From: Paenibacillaceae bacterium
GTDB taxonomy: Bacteria > Bacillota > Bacilli > Paenibacillales > YIM-B00363
Assembly (NCBI GenBank): GCA_018969805.1
Contig: JAGWXQ010000073.1
Coordinates: 1 to 7,220, forward strand
DNA length: 7,220 nt
Reading direction: 5' to 3'
Every line of letters starts with the position of its first letter. The first letter of the stretch is position 1. A model generated the notes under the pieces. It did not search any database, was not told where the DNA came from, and saw only the letters and a program-made list of their open reading frames with translations. Positions 1 through 5,912 of this stretch are shown here, one piece after another. A program made the position numbers and the translations under genes.

Positions 1-113
1 AGCTCAAGCGGTGAAGTCTTTACCGATGCGGCCCATCCCATCGGTATCCCTCCGAAAAACACTGTGCACGCCACACCCAATGCCAAAAACACCGTTCCTC
101 TGCGCTGCATCAT
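1..113 (-). CDS. Secreted protein, N-terminal fragment (cut by window edge)
   Basis: Only the first 37 codons are inside the window; the gene continues beyond position 1. Translation starts MMQRRGTVFLALGV and continues through a hydrophobic core to GMPWAA-like small residues (PMGWAASVKT). This is a typical Sec signal peptide: basic N-region RR at residues 4-5, hydrophobic core about 7-22, probable cleavage after WAA. The start at 113 is supported by an SD AAAGGAGT (123-130) about 10 nt upstream; a second ATG follows directly at 110. It lies 49 nt downstream of the 216-aa secreted protein gene on the same strand, with no terminator in the gap, so it is probably the third gene of the same operon. 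The exported location is a fair inference; the function cannot be told from this fragment. Confidence 0.7.
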   Translation of the reverse strand, partial: MMQRRGTVFLALGVACTVFFGGIPMGWAASVKTSPLE

Positions 114-162
114 GAGATCCATACTCCTTTTTTTCTTGGTGTATTTTTCGTTTTTTCTACGT

Positions 163-813
163 CTATTTCTTTGATTTTGTTGCTTTGCATTTTTGGGCAA
201 TCGCACGCGATGAACCAAATGACTTTTGTTTTGCGATCTGTTCTACATAGCATTTTGTATATGCTGCAATACGCTTGCGGCCTTGCGCCGTTTTGAGATC
301 GCGCACCTGCACGAACAAGTCGCGATCGTTCACAAACGAAGACAGCACTGTCTCAAAACACGCATCACGCGCCTGTCGATCATTTTTGAGCGTCGTCCAC
401 TCCGCTTTTTGCAGCGCTTCGCCCGTTCCCACGACGTATGCCGGATGCAAACAAATGCTCTTGTACTTGACAAATACGTAATCATACACCTGCTGCGCAG
501 GCATCGCAAACGACCCCAACTCTTTTACCACTCCAATTGAGAAATCCGTAACACACAGAGCGTGCATCATTTGGTTGTTGCTTGGCACCATCTTTTCTCT
601 GGAGACCGTAACGCCGCGCATCTGATCTAAATAATTGCACACGTTTGGAATATTCACATAAATTTCGGAAAACCATTCCTTTGGAAACCATTGATGGTAC
701 CGCACGTTCCACATCGTGTTGCTTTGCTGGATCGTCGCTGCTATACCGACACCTGGGCTGCACACCATGACACACAGTACCACACCCATCGCATGCACCA
801 ACATGTTGCGCAT
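163..813 (-). CDS. Hypothetical secreted cysteine-containing protein, 216 aa
   Basis: I do not recognise the family. The protein begins with a signal peptide (residues 1-26: MRNML, hydrophobic core MGVVLCVMVC, then GVGIAA as the probable cleavage region). The mature part of about 190 aa has six cysteines (C59, C87, C121, C152, C188, C209), an even number compatible with disulfides outside the cell. It ends in a lysine-rich tail (KCKATKSKK). No membrane segment follows the signal peptide. The start at 813 has an SD AAGGGG (821-826) 7 nt upstream. It lies 26 nt downstream of the 352-aa secreted protein gene and is very likely co-transcribed with it. Residues 173-188 (A.G.KR..AYT.C) resemble residues 146-157 of that neighbour, hinting at a shared domain. 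The gene call is solid; no function is claimed. Confidence 0.85.
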   Translation of the reverse strand: MRNMLVHAMGVVLCVMVCSPGVGIAATIQQSNTMWNVRYHQWFPKEWFSEIYVNIPNVCNYLDQMRGVTVSREKMVPSNNQMMHALCVTDFSIGVVKELGSFAMPAQQVYDYVFVKYKSICLHPAYVVGTGEALQKAEWTTLKNDRQARDACFETVLSSFVNDRDLFVQVRDLKTAQGRKRIAAYTKCYVEQIAKQKSFGSSRAIAQKCKATKSKK

Positions 814-839
814 CTGTACACCCCTTCATCGTTGCTCCA

Positions 840-1898
840 TCAGTTCCGCAAAACCGTCTGAAAGAAATTGCGCTCCACTTTTTCTTTCAAAGAGCTACTT
901 TTGCTGTTTTCCGCATACATTTTGAAATACACAAATTTTCCATTACAGTTAACGACGACAAAACCATCTTTCACATGCACATCGACTGCACCCAGCTTGC
1001 GCAACTGCTGGCCCATTTCTGCAGTGCGCCCTTGCAACACCGTCCCCATAAGTCGAAGCAACGTTTGGTCCAGAATTATGGGATCAATGTTCTGCCAATT
1101 GGTCGTAGTCGGTTTTGGAACAATGTCATGCCCCGACTTCAACATCGCAATAAGCGCACTGCGAATGCCCCCGATGTCCTTCGCACTACAGCTCCCACCA
1201 TCGCGGCCACTTGCTCCATCCGGGGCAGGCTGTGGTGGTGGAGGCACCGCTTTCCGTGCCGGATTGTTGCCATTAGACCGTTTCTGCAACGGAGGAATTG
1301 TCCCTGTCGGAGTCGGATTGTTGCCATTGGACTGTGGACGCACTTGCGTCCTTTTGCTCGTCGTACCGGTACGCACCTTTTCTTTTTTAACCTTCGCGAT
1401 GCACGCAGCGAGGGTTCCGGACGTGCGACACGACGTATACGCCCTCTTTTGCCCTTTCGCCAACTGCGCAATGATTTGCTCATCTGCTCTGCGCTCTAAT
1501 TCACGGACAATTTTTGTCTTGCAATCTTTTTCCGTGCACACAAAGCCTTCATTGCGCAATTCCGCCACAAATTGCCTCGTCTGACGTACATCGGCAGGAT
1601 TGACAACGCGCGCGCACGCCTCTGGGTTGTTTGTGCAATCGAGGGCATCCACCACCTGATTATATACCGTCGCAGCCGATTGTACAATAGCTGAGATCGC
1701 AGCACTTCCCAATGCCGCAAACGTACCCCACACACCCATCCAATCGAATTCCCCCGCAACCGTTTGTGCGACTTTGTACGGAGGGCTTGCCACACGTTGT
1801 GCAGATGCACTTCCAACGACAGAAGTAAGCACAACCACCGCTCCCACAACTCCAAACCATACCCGCTTCCACAACATAGTCCGCCCTGCTTGACGCAT
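840..1898 (-). CDS. Hypothetical secreted protein with proline/asparagine-rich linker, 352 aa
   Basis: The family is not recognised. The frame is open from 1940, but the start at 1898 (MRQAGRTMLW) is chosen because an SD GAAGGAGT (1907-1914) sits 9 nt upstream and the protein then begins with a proper signal peptide: R-rich start, hydrophobic core about 13-28, SASA cleavage at residue 33. The mature protein has three parts. First is an Ala-rich, weakly hydrophobic stretch (about 53-80) followed by a domain with C88, C95, C121, C126, C157 and C166. Second is a low-complexity basic and Pro/Asn-rich linker (about 172-236) in which SNGNNP occurs twice (190-195 and 208-213) and a run of five prolines-plus-Q lies near 219-224. 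Third is a C-terminal domain (about 237-352) with C237 and C318. It is the first gene of a three-gene secreted-protein operon. A surface role is possible but unproven. Confidence 0.85.
   Translation of the reverse strand: MRQAGRTMLWKRVWFGVVGAVVVLTSVVGSASAQRVASPPYKVAQTVAGEFDWMGVWGTFAALGSAAISAIVQSAATVYNQVVDALDCTNNPEACARVVNPADVRQTRQFVAELRNEGFVCTEKDCKTKIVRELERRADEQIIAQLAKGQKRAYTSCRTSGTLAACIAKVKKEKVRTGTTSKRTQVRPQSNGNNPTPTGTIPPLQKRSNGNNPARKAVPPPPQPAPDGASGRDGGSCSAKDIGGIRSALIAMLKSGHDIVPKPTTTNWQNIDPIILDQTLLRLMGTVLQGRTAEMGQQLRKLGAVDVHVKDGFVVVNCNGKFVYFKMYAENSKSSSLKEKVERNFFQTVLRN
1261..1337 (-). repeat. Short coding repeat in the linker of the 352-aa protein
   Basis: The 14-mer GGATTGTTGCCATT occurs at 1261-1274 and again at 1315-1328, 54 nt apart and in frame. 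It encodes GNNP within the two SNGNNP motifs of the linker. It fits a low-complexity spacer that grew by small duplications. Confidence 0.6.
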
Positions 1899-1926
1899 GA
1901 CCACCCACTCCTTCGATGTGTATATT

Positions 1927-2016
1927 GGTATCGCTTCCAATCATATGAACATACATGTATATTGTTATCGTGCGCATCGATACACACACATGCTGCGTTT
2001 TTTAGGAAGCGTTATC
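1927..2016 (-). promoter_or_regulatory. Inverted repeat spanning the leader of the secreted-protein operon
   Basis: The arms GGTATCGCTTCC (1927-1938) and GGAAGCGTTATC (2005-2016) are complementary at 10 of 12 positions, including an unbroken 7-bp core. In the minus-strand transcript the first arm would lie at the extreme 5' end and the second about 13 nt before the SD (1907-1914). The leader of about 110 nt between promoter and gene also contains the palindrome ATACATGTAT (1951-1960). It could be an RNA stem controlling translation or stability, or a pair of operator half-sites. Confidence 0.35.
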
Positions 2017-2045
2017 ATTATACCTCGAAGACTTCGCGATGTCAA
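2017..2045 (-). promoter_or_regulatory. Consensus sigma-A promoter of the secreted-protein operon
   Basis: On the minus strand TTGACA (2040-2045) and TATAAT (2017-2022) are both perfect and are separated by exactly 17 nt. Transcription would start near 2010, leaving a leader of about 110 nt before the ATG at 1898. The spacer contains the small palindrome CGAAG-T-CTTCG (about 2024-2034), a possible operator between the two promoter boxes. Nothing else in the window matches the consensus this well. Confidence 0.85.
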
Positions 2046-2054
2046 CAAGCATTG

Positions 2055-2098
2055 TAAAAAACCATCTCCACGGACGCTCCGCGCAACACCGTGTGGGC
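2055..2098 (-). terminator. Weak terminator-like hairpin upstream of the operon promoter
   Basis: On the minus strand an interrupted hairpin (ACGG..CCGT with an inner CGC/GCG pairing) is followed about 8 nt later by TTTTTT (2055-2060). The stem is short and the T-run is distant, so this is only a candidate. It could isolate the strong promoter at 2017-2045 from leftward transcription. Confidence 0.2.
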
Positions 2099-2101
2099 GT
2101 C

Positions 2102-2224
2102 TTATGGAAAAACCGCCACGCATCGACGCTCGATCACCTCCACGCGATCAACACCGCGCCACATGCGTGGAGCCAGATACAAGTATGTTTTTGATTTCGT
2201 TGTCAAAAAGGTCATCCTATGCAT
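2102..2224 (-). CDS. Doubtful small ORF, 40 aa
   Basis: A 40-codon frame on the minus strand starts MHRMTFLTTKSKTYLYL and ends AVFP. A GGAG (2230-2233) lies 5 nt before the ATG. It fills most of the gap between the secreted-protein operon promoter and the yfhP-like gene. No family is recognised and there is no clear promoter. It could be a small gene, a gene remnant or chance. It is given because this intergenic region (1899-2274) otherwise holds only the promoter, the leader and an 8-bp inverted repeat (CCACGCAT at 2116-2123, ATGCGTGG at 2163-2170). Confidence 0.18.
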   Translation of the reverse strand: MHRMTFLTTKSKTYLYLAPRMWRGVDRVEVIERRCVAVFP

Positions 2225-2240
2225 GTGCGCTCCATTAGGG

Positions 2241-2267
2241 TATACTGAAGTCGATATGGATAGGGGG
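2241..2267 (+). promoter_or_regulatory. Possible -10 element and ribosome binding site of the yfhP-like gene
   Basis: TATACT (2241-2246) is a reasonable -10 box, but no convincing -35 lies 16-18 nt upstream, so the promoter call is weak. GGGGG (2263-2267) is the SD. It is only 1 nt from the ATG at 2269 but 7 nt from the ATG at 2275, which decides the start in favour of 2275. Confidence 0.35.
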
Positions 2268-2274
2268 CATGTGT

Positions 2275-3435
2275 ATGGACAGCGCGACACACGTCGTGAT
2301 GGGCATCGGGCTCGGTGGACTTGCGTACGTCCATCCCGCAGTCGCATCCGATCCACTGACCGCCAGCGCCGTCATGACAGCGACCGTCATCGGTTCGGTA
2401 CTGCCCGATGGAGACATCGTCTCCCGACTGTGGGGCAAGCACGCCTACATCCGCAACCATCGCGGCATGACGCACGGCATCCCTTCTGTGCTCGTTGGCG
2501 CAAGCATTTTGGCTTTGTGCATCGCTCTCGCCGCGCCGCCCGTTTCCCCACTGTTGTTGCTCGTCTGCTCCATAGCAGCCACCCTGATCCACGTCGGTAT
2601 CGACGTGCTCAATAGCTACGGCACACAAGCACTGTGGCCATGGCGCAAAACGTGGATCGCTTTGGACATCGTCCCTATTTTTGATCCGTTTTTGTTTTTC
2701 ACACACATCACGGCCATCACGCTGTGGATCAGTGGCATCGCCCCTCCCCAACCTGTATTTGCGGGCTTGTACGCCCTTACCGTACTGTACCTCGTACTGC
2801 GCACGTTTGCGCATCGCAACGTACTCCGACGCGTTGCCACATATGCTGCTCCTACACCATATACGACGATCGCCGTGTTGCCCTCTTGGTTTTTGACGCG
2901 CTGGTTTTTTGTCATCCGCCATACACCACAGTCGTATACACTCGGACTCATCCAGCACGACACGATTTCCCACGTCGCGCACCACGACAGCCCAAACACA
3001 CCGTTATGTGACGCATCGCGCAAAGATGCATCTGTTCAGGCGTTCTTATCTTTTTCACGTTTTCCTTACGCACATGTCGAACAGTCCGGCGACACGACGA
3101 TCGTCTGGTGGTACGATATGCGCTACAAGCTCCTCCAGCCGTATCCACTGCTCGCATACGTCCAATACGACCGCAATAGACAACGGATCCGATCCGATGT
3201 CGGCTGGATGCGCCCCGATCACGTGTGGCACATCAACCACTCCAAAGGAGGCGTGCATATGCCCCGCTTTGCTGCACTCGCATTCGTCATCCCAAGCATT
3301 TTGTGCCTGATCTTCTCCGGCATCGCTCTGAGCTATTTTGCCACTGGATGGGCACTCACGTGCCTGATCGCAAGCTTTGCGATTACTGGCGTCGGGCTCG
3401 CATACAAACGGCGGTGGAACAAGCATCGCCCATAA
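2275..3435 (+). CDS. yfhP: YfhP-like membrane-bound metal-dependent hydrolase family protein, 386 aa
   Basis: The N-terminus MDSATHVVMGIGLGGLAYV, then VIGSVLPDGD (39-48), YIRNHRGMTHGIP (58-70), ATLIHVGIDVLNSYGTQAL (102-120) and a DPF motif (137-139) match the YdjM/YfhP (LexA-binding or predicted metal-dependent hydrolase) family. The conserved His and Asp residues (H6, D45, D47, H62, H67, H106, D110) are the likely metal ligands. Several hydrophobic helices (about 72-108, 136-153, 160-177) place it in the membrane. Its role is not established beyond family similarity. The start at 2275 is preferred over 2269 because of SD spacing and because relatives begin with MD. Bacillus YfhP is, from memory, about 325-330 aa. 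This protein has about 58 more residues at the C-terminus (329-386), with two extra membrane helices behind an internal SD and ATG. It converges with the leu operon. Confidence 0.85.
   Translation: MDSATHVVMGIGLGGLAYVHPAVASDPLTASAVMTATVIGSVLPDGDIVSRLWGKHAYIRNHRGMTHGIPSVLVGASILALCIALAAPPVSPLLLLVCSIAATLIHVGIDVLNSYGTQALWPWRKTWIALDIVPIFDPFLFFTHITAITLWISGIAPPQPVFAGLYALTVLYLVLRTFAHRNVLRRVATYAAPTPYTTIAVLPSWFLTRWFFVIRHTPQSYTLGLIQHDTISHVAHHDSPNTPLCDASRKDASVQAFLSFSRFPYAHVEQSGDTTIVWWYDMRYKLLQPYPLLAYVQYDRNRQRIRSDVGWMRPDHVWHINHSKGGVHMPRFAALAFVIPSILCLIFSGIALSYFATGWALTCLIASFAITGVGLAYKRRWNKHRP
3244..3435 (+). CDS. Possible internal start: 58-aa two-helix membrane protein in frame within yfhP
   Basis: A perfect SD AAAGGAGG (3244-3251) lies 7 nt before an in-frame ATG at 3259, which is residue 329 of the yfhP-like protein. 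Translation from there gives 58 aa: MPRF, two hydrophobic segments (about residues 4-24 and 28-48 of the small product) and a basic tail KRRWNKHRP, topologically a two-helix membrane protein. The long protein reaches its usual family length just before this point. This may therefore be a once-separate downstream gene fused by loss of the yfhP stop, still able to be translated alone. The chance alternative is that Lys-Gly-Gly coding happens to mimic an SD. Confidence 0.35.
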   Translation, partial: KGGVHMPRFAALAFVIPSILCLIFSGIALSYFATGWALTCLIASFAITGVGLAYKRRWNKHRP

Positions 3436-3578
3436 CGACGAGGTGCGTGCCGATGTTGTGCCCCTCTGCAAGCAGCACTCCAATCCCTACAATGATCGAT
3501 TCACCAATGCGTGGGATGCATCGTTTATATCCACCACAACATAGAGGACAGCGGTGTCCTCCAATATGCTCCGGATGT
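3436..3578 (-). pseudogene. Probable remnant of a gamma-carbonic anhydrase / hexapeptide-repeat protein gene
   Basis: Two minus-strand pieces in different frames look colinear with the gamma-carbonic anhydrase-like (YrdA/PaaY) family. The first (about 3515-3578) reads LEDTAVLYVVVDIND, like the family's N-I-Q-D-x-A-V-L-H-V segment. After a frame change and an apparent deletion of the G-H-x-x-x-L-H-G-C turn, the second (about 3436-3512) reads RIGESIIVGIGVLLAEG then HNIGTHLVV, like the left-handed beta-helix repeat I-G-x-x-x-x-I-G-x-G-x-x-x-L-x-G. Similarity stops at the yfhP stop codon on one side and at repeat copy A on the other. No intact start, metal-binding histidines or full length remain. 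This is recognition by eye. Confidence 0.4.
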
Positions 3579-3677
3579 GCTGCGCATCCGTATTTCAAAC
3601 CATGTATCCGTTTTACAAAAACACCTTTTGTTTCCACGGCGCATACTGCCCTCTGAAACTATGTTTCGCTTGATGCG
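3579..3677 (+). repeat. Dispersed repeat, copy A
   Basis: The copy starts GCTGCGCATCCG and ends near TGATGCG. Positions 3580-3666 align without gaps with 3724-3810 (copy B) at about 69 of 87 positions (hand count). Its ends CGCATCC (3583-3589) and TGATGCG (3671-3677) are near-inverted repeats. It abuts the carbonic-anhydrase-like remnant on its left and the leu-operon terminator on its right. The left edge also forms a hairpin with the flank (CGGATGTG at 3572-3579 against CGCATCCG at 3583-3590). Confidence 0.8.
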
Positions 3678-3715
3678 AAAAAAAACACACGCGCAACTGT
3701 GCACGTGCGTGTGTT
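3678..3715 (-). terminator. Intrinsic terminator of the amidase-leuC-leuD operon
   Basis: On the minus strand a perfect 9-bp stem (AACACACGC at 3707-3715, GCGTGTGTT at 3684-3692) with a 14-nt loop runs directly into a run of eight T (3678-3685). This is the classical rho-independent form for leftward transcription. It lies about 160 nt after the leuD stop, with repeat copy B in between and copy A immediately beyond. There is no T-run on the other strand, so it does not serve the convergent yfhP-like gene. Confidence 0.85.
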
Positions 3716-3722
3716 GTGAATC

Positions 3723-3825
3723 GCTGCGCATCCGTTTTTCAAACCATCGATCCGTTTCACAACAACGCTTTTTGCTTCCTCGCAAAAAGCCACCCTCTGG
3801 AACTATGTTTTCAATAGGGGATGCG
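3723..3825 (+). repeat. Dispersed repeat, copy B, with inverted ends and internal hairpin
   Basis: The copy begins GCTGCGCATCC and ends GGATGCG; the terminal 7 bases CGCATCC (3727-3733) and GGATGCG (3819-3825) are exact inverted repeats enclosing about 99 bp. Inside is a perfect 9-bp hairpin (GCTTTTTGC 3767-3775, GCAAAAAGC 3782-3790). It lies in the transcribed 3' region of the leu operon, between the leuD stop and the terminator. The size and ends are compatible with a MITE-like element or a repeated structured RNA. The motif CATCGATCCG recurs at 3832-3841 just outside it. Confidence 0.8.
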
Positions 3826-3873
3826 TACGATCATCGATCCGAGGTACAAATTTTTTCCCAAACGATGCCCATC

Positions 3874-4497
3874 TCAACCAAAATACGAACGCGGGGCACA
3901 CTGCCGCTCATACGCTGCGATGTGTTCTTCCAACAATAACGTCTGCTCAATATCGTCAATGCCCTCAATCAACGCATGTTTGCGATGGGCATCGATAACA
4001 AACGTCTCCGAAAAACCCGCATCATCGTATACGCGACACGACGCGACATCGACTGTCAACGTGTACGGCACTCCAGACCCCGTTCGGTCAAACAACGCAT
4101 CGACACGCTCTTCCGACAAAATTAGTGGCAATATCCCATTTTTAAAGCAATTGTTGTAAAAAATATCCGCAAACGATGGGGCAATGATGACCCGGAAACC
4201 ATAGTCTGCGATCGCCCACGGGGCGTGTTCGCGGGAAGACCCACATCCAAAGTTTGCCCGCGTCAGCAAAATCGATGCCCCTTTATACTGCGGTGCATTG
4301 AGCGAAAACGTATCGATCGGATTGCCTTGTACATCAAAGCGCCACTCATAAAACAAAAACTGCCCAAAACCTGTGCGCTCAATGCGCTTAAGAAATTGCT
4401 TCGGAATGATTGCGTCCGTATCGACGTTTACGCGATCGAGTGGGACGACTTTCCCTGTATGCGTACGCAACGATTGCACAAATCCACTTCCCCTCAT
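3874..4497 (-). CDS. leuD: 3-isopropylmalate dehydratase small subunit
   Basis: LeuD pairs with LeuC to isomerise 2-isopropylmalate to 3-isopropylmalate in cytoplasmic leucine biosynthesis. The 207-aa frame shows the family signature throughout: HTGKVVPLDRVNVDTDAIIP (13-32), KQFLKRIERTGFGQFLF (33-49), the substrate-loop motif NFGCGSSREHAPWAI (82-96) and FADIFYNNCFKNGILPL (109-125). Two starts are possible. ATG at 4497 overlaps the leuC stop as ATGA, the usual coupling, but has no SD. GTG at 4479 lies 10 nt after an AGGGGA SD and would give 201 aa, closer to the common LeuD length. Either way translation is coupled to leuC. The stop at 3874 is followed by repeat copy B and then the operon terminator. 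Confidence 0.95.
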   Translation of the reverse strand: MRGSGFVQSLRTHTGKVVPLDRVNVDTDAIIPKQFLKRIERTGFGQFLFYEWRFDVQGNPIDTFSLNAPQYKGASILLTRANFGCGSSREHAPWAIADYGFRVIIAPSFADIFYNNCFKNGILPLILSEERVDALFDRTGSGVPYTLTVDVASCRVYDDAGFSETFVIDAHRKHALIEGIDDIEQTLLLEEHIAAYERQCAPRSYFG

Positions 4498-5912
4498 GCA
4501 TGATTGGCGTGCATCGGTGCATTCCACGCACGCACGTCTGTAAACCGCCCACGTATCGCTGCTGCTGCTGCCATTTCGGGTGATACGAGGTGTGTACGTC
4601 CCCCACGCCCTTGGCGTCCTTCAAAATTGCGATTGGATGTCGAGGCACACCGTTCCCCCGGTGCCAATACGTCCGGGTTCATCGCAAGACACATGCTGCA
4701 CCCTGCGTCGCGCCATTCAAACCCCGCATCGACAAAAATTCGGTCCAATCCTTCCGCTTCCGCTTGCCGCTTCACAAGCCCACTTCCAGGGACGACCATC
4801 GCGTGCACACGCGGCGATACCCGATGTCCGCGTACGATGTGTGCCGCAGCGCGCAAATCTTCAATGCGTCCATTTGTACACGACCCGATAAACACGCGAT
4901 CAATCTCGATGTCTGTCATCTTCGTCCCCGGGTGCAACCCCATGTACGCAAGCGCATCCCGCGCGGCTTTGCGTTCGTTTGCAGTCGCAAATTGGTCTGG
5001 ATCAGGCACGACCCCTGTGATGGACGTCCCCATACCCGGACTCGTCCCCCATGTCACTTGTGGACATACCGCCCCCACGTCGATGACCACACAGGCGTCA
5101 TACTGTGCCCCCTCATCGGTCACCAGCTGCTTCCAGCGCGCGATCGCCTCATCAAACGCCTCACCTTGGGGCACGTGCGGTCGCCCACGCAAATACGCAA
5201 ACGTCGTCTCATCCGGTGCAATCATCCCTGCACGCGCGCCCGCTTCGATCGACATATTGCACACCGTCATGCGCTGCTCCATCGACAGCGCGCGAATGGC
5301 ACTGCCCGTATACTCAATGACGTACCCCGTCGCAAAATCGGTGCCGTGCGCCGCAATAATGTGCAAAATCAAATCTTTCGCCGTACACCCCACAGGCAGT
5401 GTCCCGACACAGCGCACTTCCATCGTCTTCGGCTTGTGCTGTGGCAAACACTGCGTCGCAAGGACGTGCTCCACCTCGGACGTCCCGATGCCAAACGCAA
5501 GCGCACCAAACGCCCCATGCGTCGATGTATGCGAATCGCCACAGACGATTGTATGCCCCGGATGCGTCAACCCAATCTCCGGTCCCATCACGTGCACGAC
5601 GCCTTGTTCGACGGCGTGCAAATCGTACAAACGAATGCCAAACTCCTGCGCATTGCGCGTCAATGCATCCATTTGCTGCTGTGAAATTTCGTCAACGACG
5701 ACAAACCGATCTTTCGTCGGTACGTTGTGGTCCATCGTCGCCACCGTCAAATCCGGGCGACGTACCCGCCGTCCTGCCATGCGCAAGCCATCAAACGCCT
5801 GCGGACTCGTCACTTCATGGACAAGGTGCACATCAATGTACAATATGCTCGGCTTTCCTTCTTCCGACCAAATGACGTGTCGGTCCCATATTTTCTCAAA
5901 CATCGTCTTCAT
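4494..5912 (-). CDS. leuC: 3-isopropylmalate dehydratase large subunit
   Basis: This is the catalytic [4Fe-4S] subunit of isopropylmalate isomerase (leucine synthesis, aconitase superfamily). Its 472 aa is the normal length. Visible motifs are LYIDVHLVHEVTSPQAFDGL (24-43), MDHNVPT (60-66), GHTIVCGDSHTSTHGAFGAL (119-138), the iron-sulfur ligands C345 (FIGSCTNGR) and C405/C408 (AGCSMC), and STSNRNFEGRQG (424-435). HLVHEVTSPQAF marks it as LeuC rather than aconitase or homoaconitase. The frame is open from 5939, but the start at 5912 (MKTMFEKIWDRHV) is supported by an AAAGGAGT SD (5920-5927) 8 nt upstream and by the family N-terminus. Start and SD lie inside the 3' end of the amidase gene (17-nt overlap), so the two are co-transcribed. 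leuA and leuB are not in the window. Confidence 0.97.
   Translation of the reverse strand: MKTMFEKIWDRHVIWSEEGKPSILYIDVHLVHEVTSPQAFDGLRMAGRRVRRPDLTVATMDHNVPTKDRFVVVDEISQQQMDALTRNAQEFGIRLYDLHAVEQGVVHVMGPEIGLTHPGHTIVCGDSHTSTHGAFGALAFGIGTSEVEHVLATQCLPQHKPKTMEVRCVGTLPVGCTAKDLILHIIAAHGTDFATGYVIEYTGSAIRALSMEQRMTVCNMSIEAGARAGMIAPDETTFAYLRGRPHVPQGEAFDEAIARWKQLVTDEGAQYDACVVIDVGAVCPQVTWGTSPGMGTSITGVVPDPDQFATANERKAARDALAYMGLHPGTKMTDIEIDRVFIGSCTNGRIEDLRAAAHIVRGHRVSPRVHAMVVPGSGLVKRQAEAEGLDRIFVDAGFEWRDAGCSMCLAMNPDVLAPGERCASTSNRNFEGRQGRGGRTHLVSPEMAAAAAIRGRFTDVRAWNAPMHANHA

Noticed and set aside
482..829. 115-codon minus-strand ORF overlapping the 216-aa secreted protein
   Set aside because: It is a shifted frame of the better-supported gene, which has a signal peptide and an SD at the right distance. 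Its own translation is irregular.
3785..3811. T-box riboswitch signal (AGAGGGTGG on the minus strand of repeat B) near leu genes
   Set aside because: The match to AGGGTGGNACCGCG stops after GGTGG. The site is downstream of leuD rather than in a leader, and no specifier stem or antiterminator is present.
3579..3825. Repeats A and B as a CRISPR or tandem array
   Set aside because: The units are about 95 bp, only about 79% identical, and separated by a terminator. Other copies are scattered and inverted, which does not fit an array.
3511..3939. 142-codon plus-strand ORF covering repeat copies A and B
   Set aside because: The two copies are in the same frame (offset 144 nt), so the ORF contains a peptide repeat. 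However, it also spans the terminator and the 3' end of leuD, has no SD, and the mutations are not concentrated at third codon positions.
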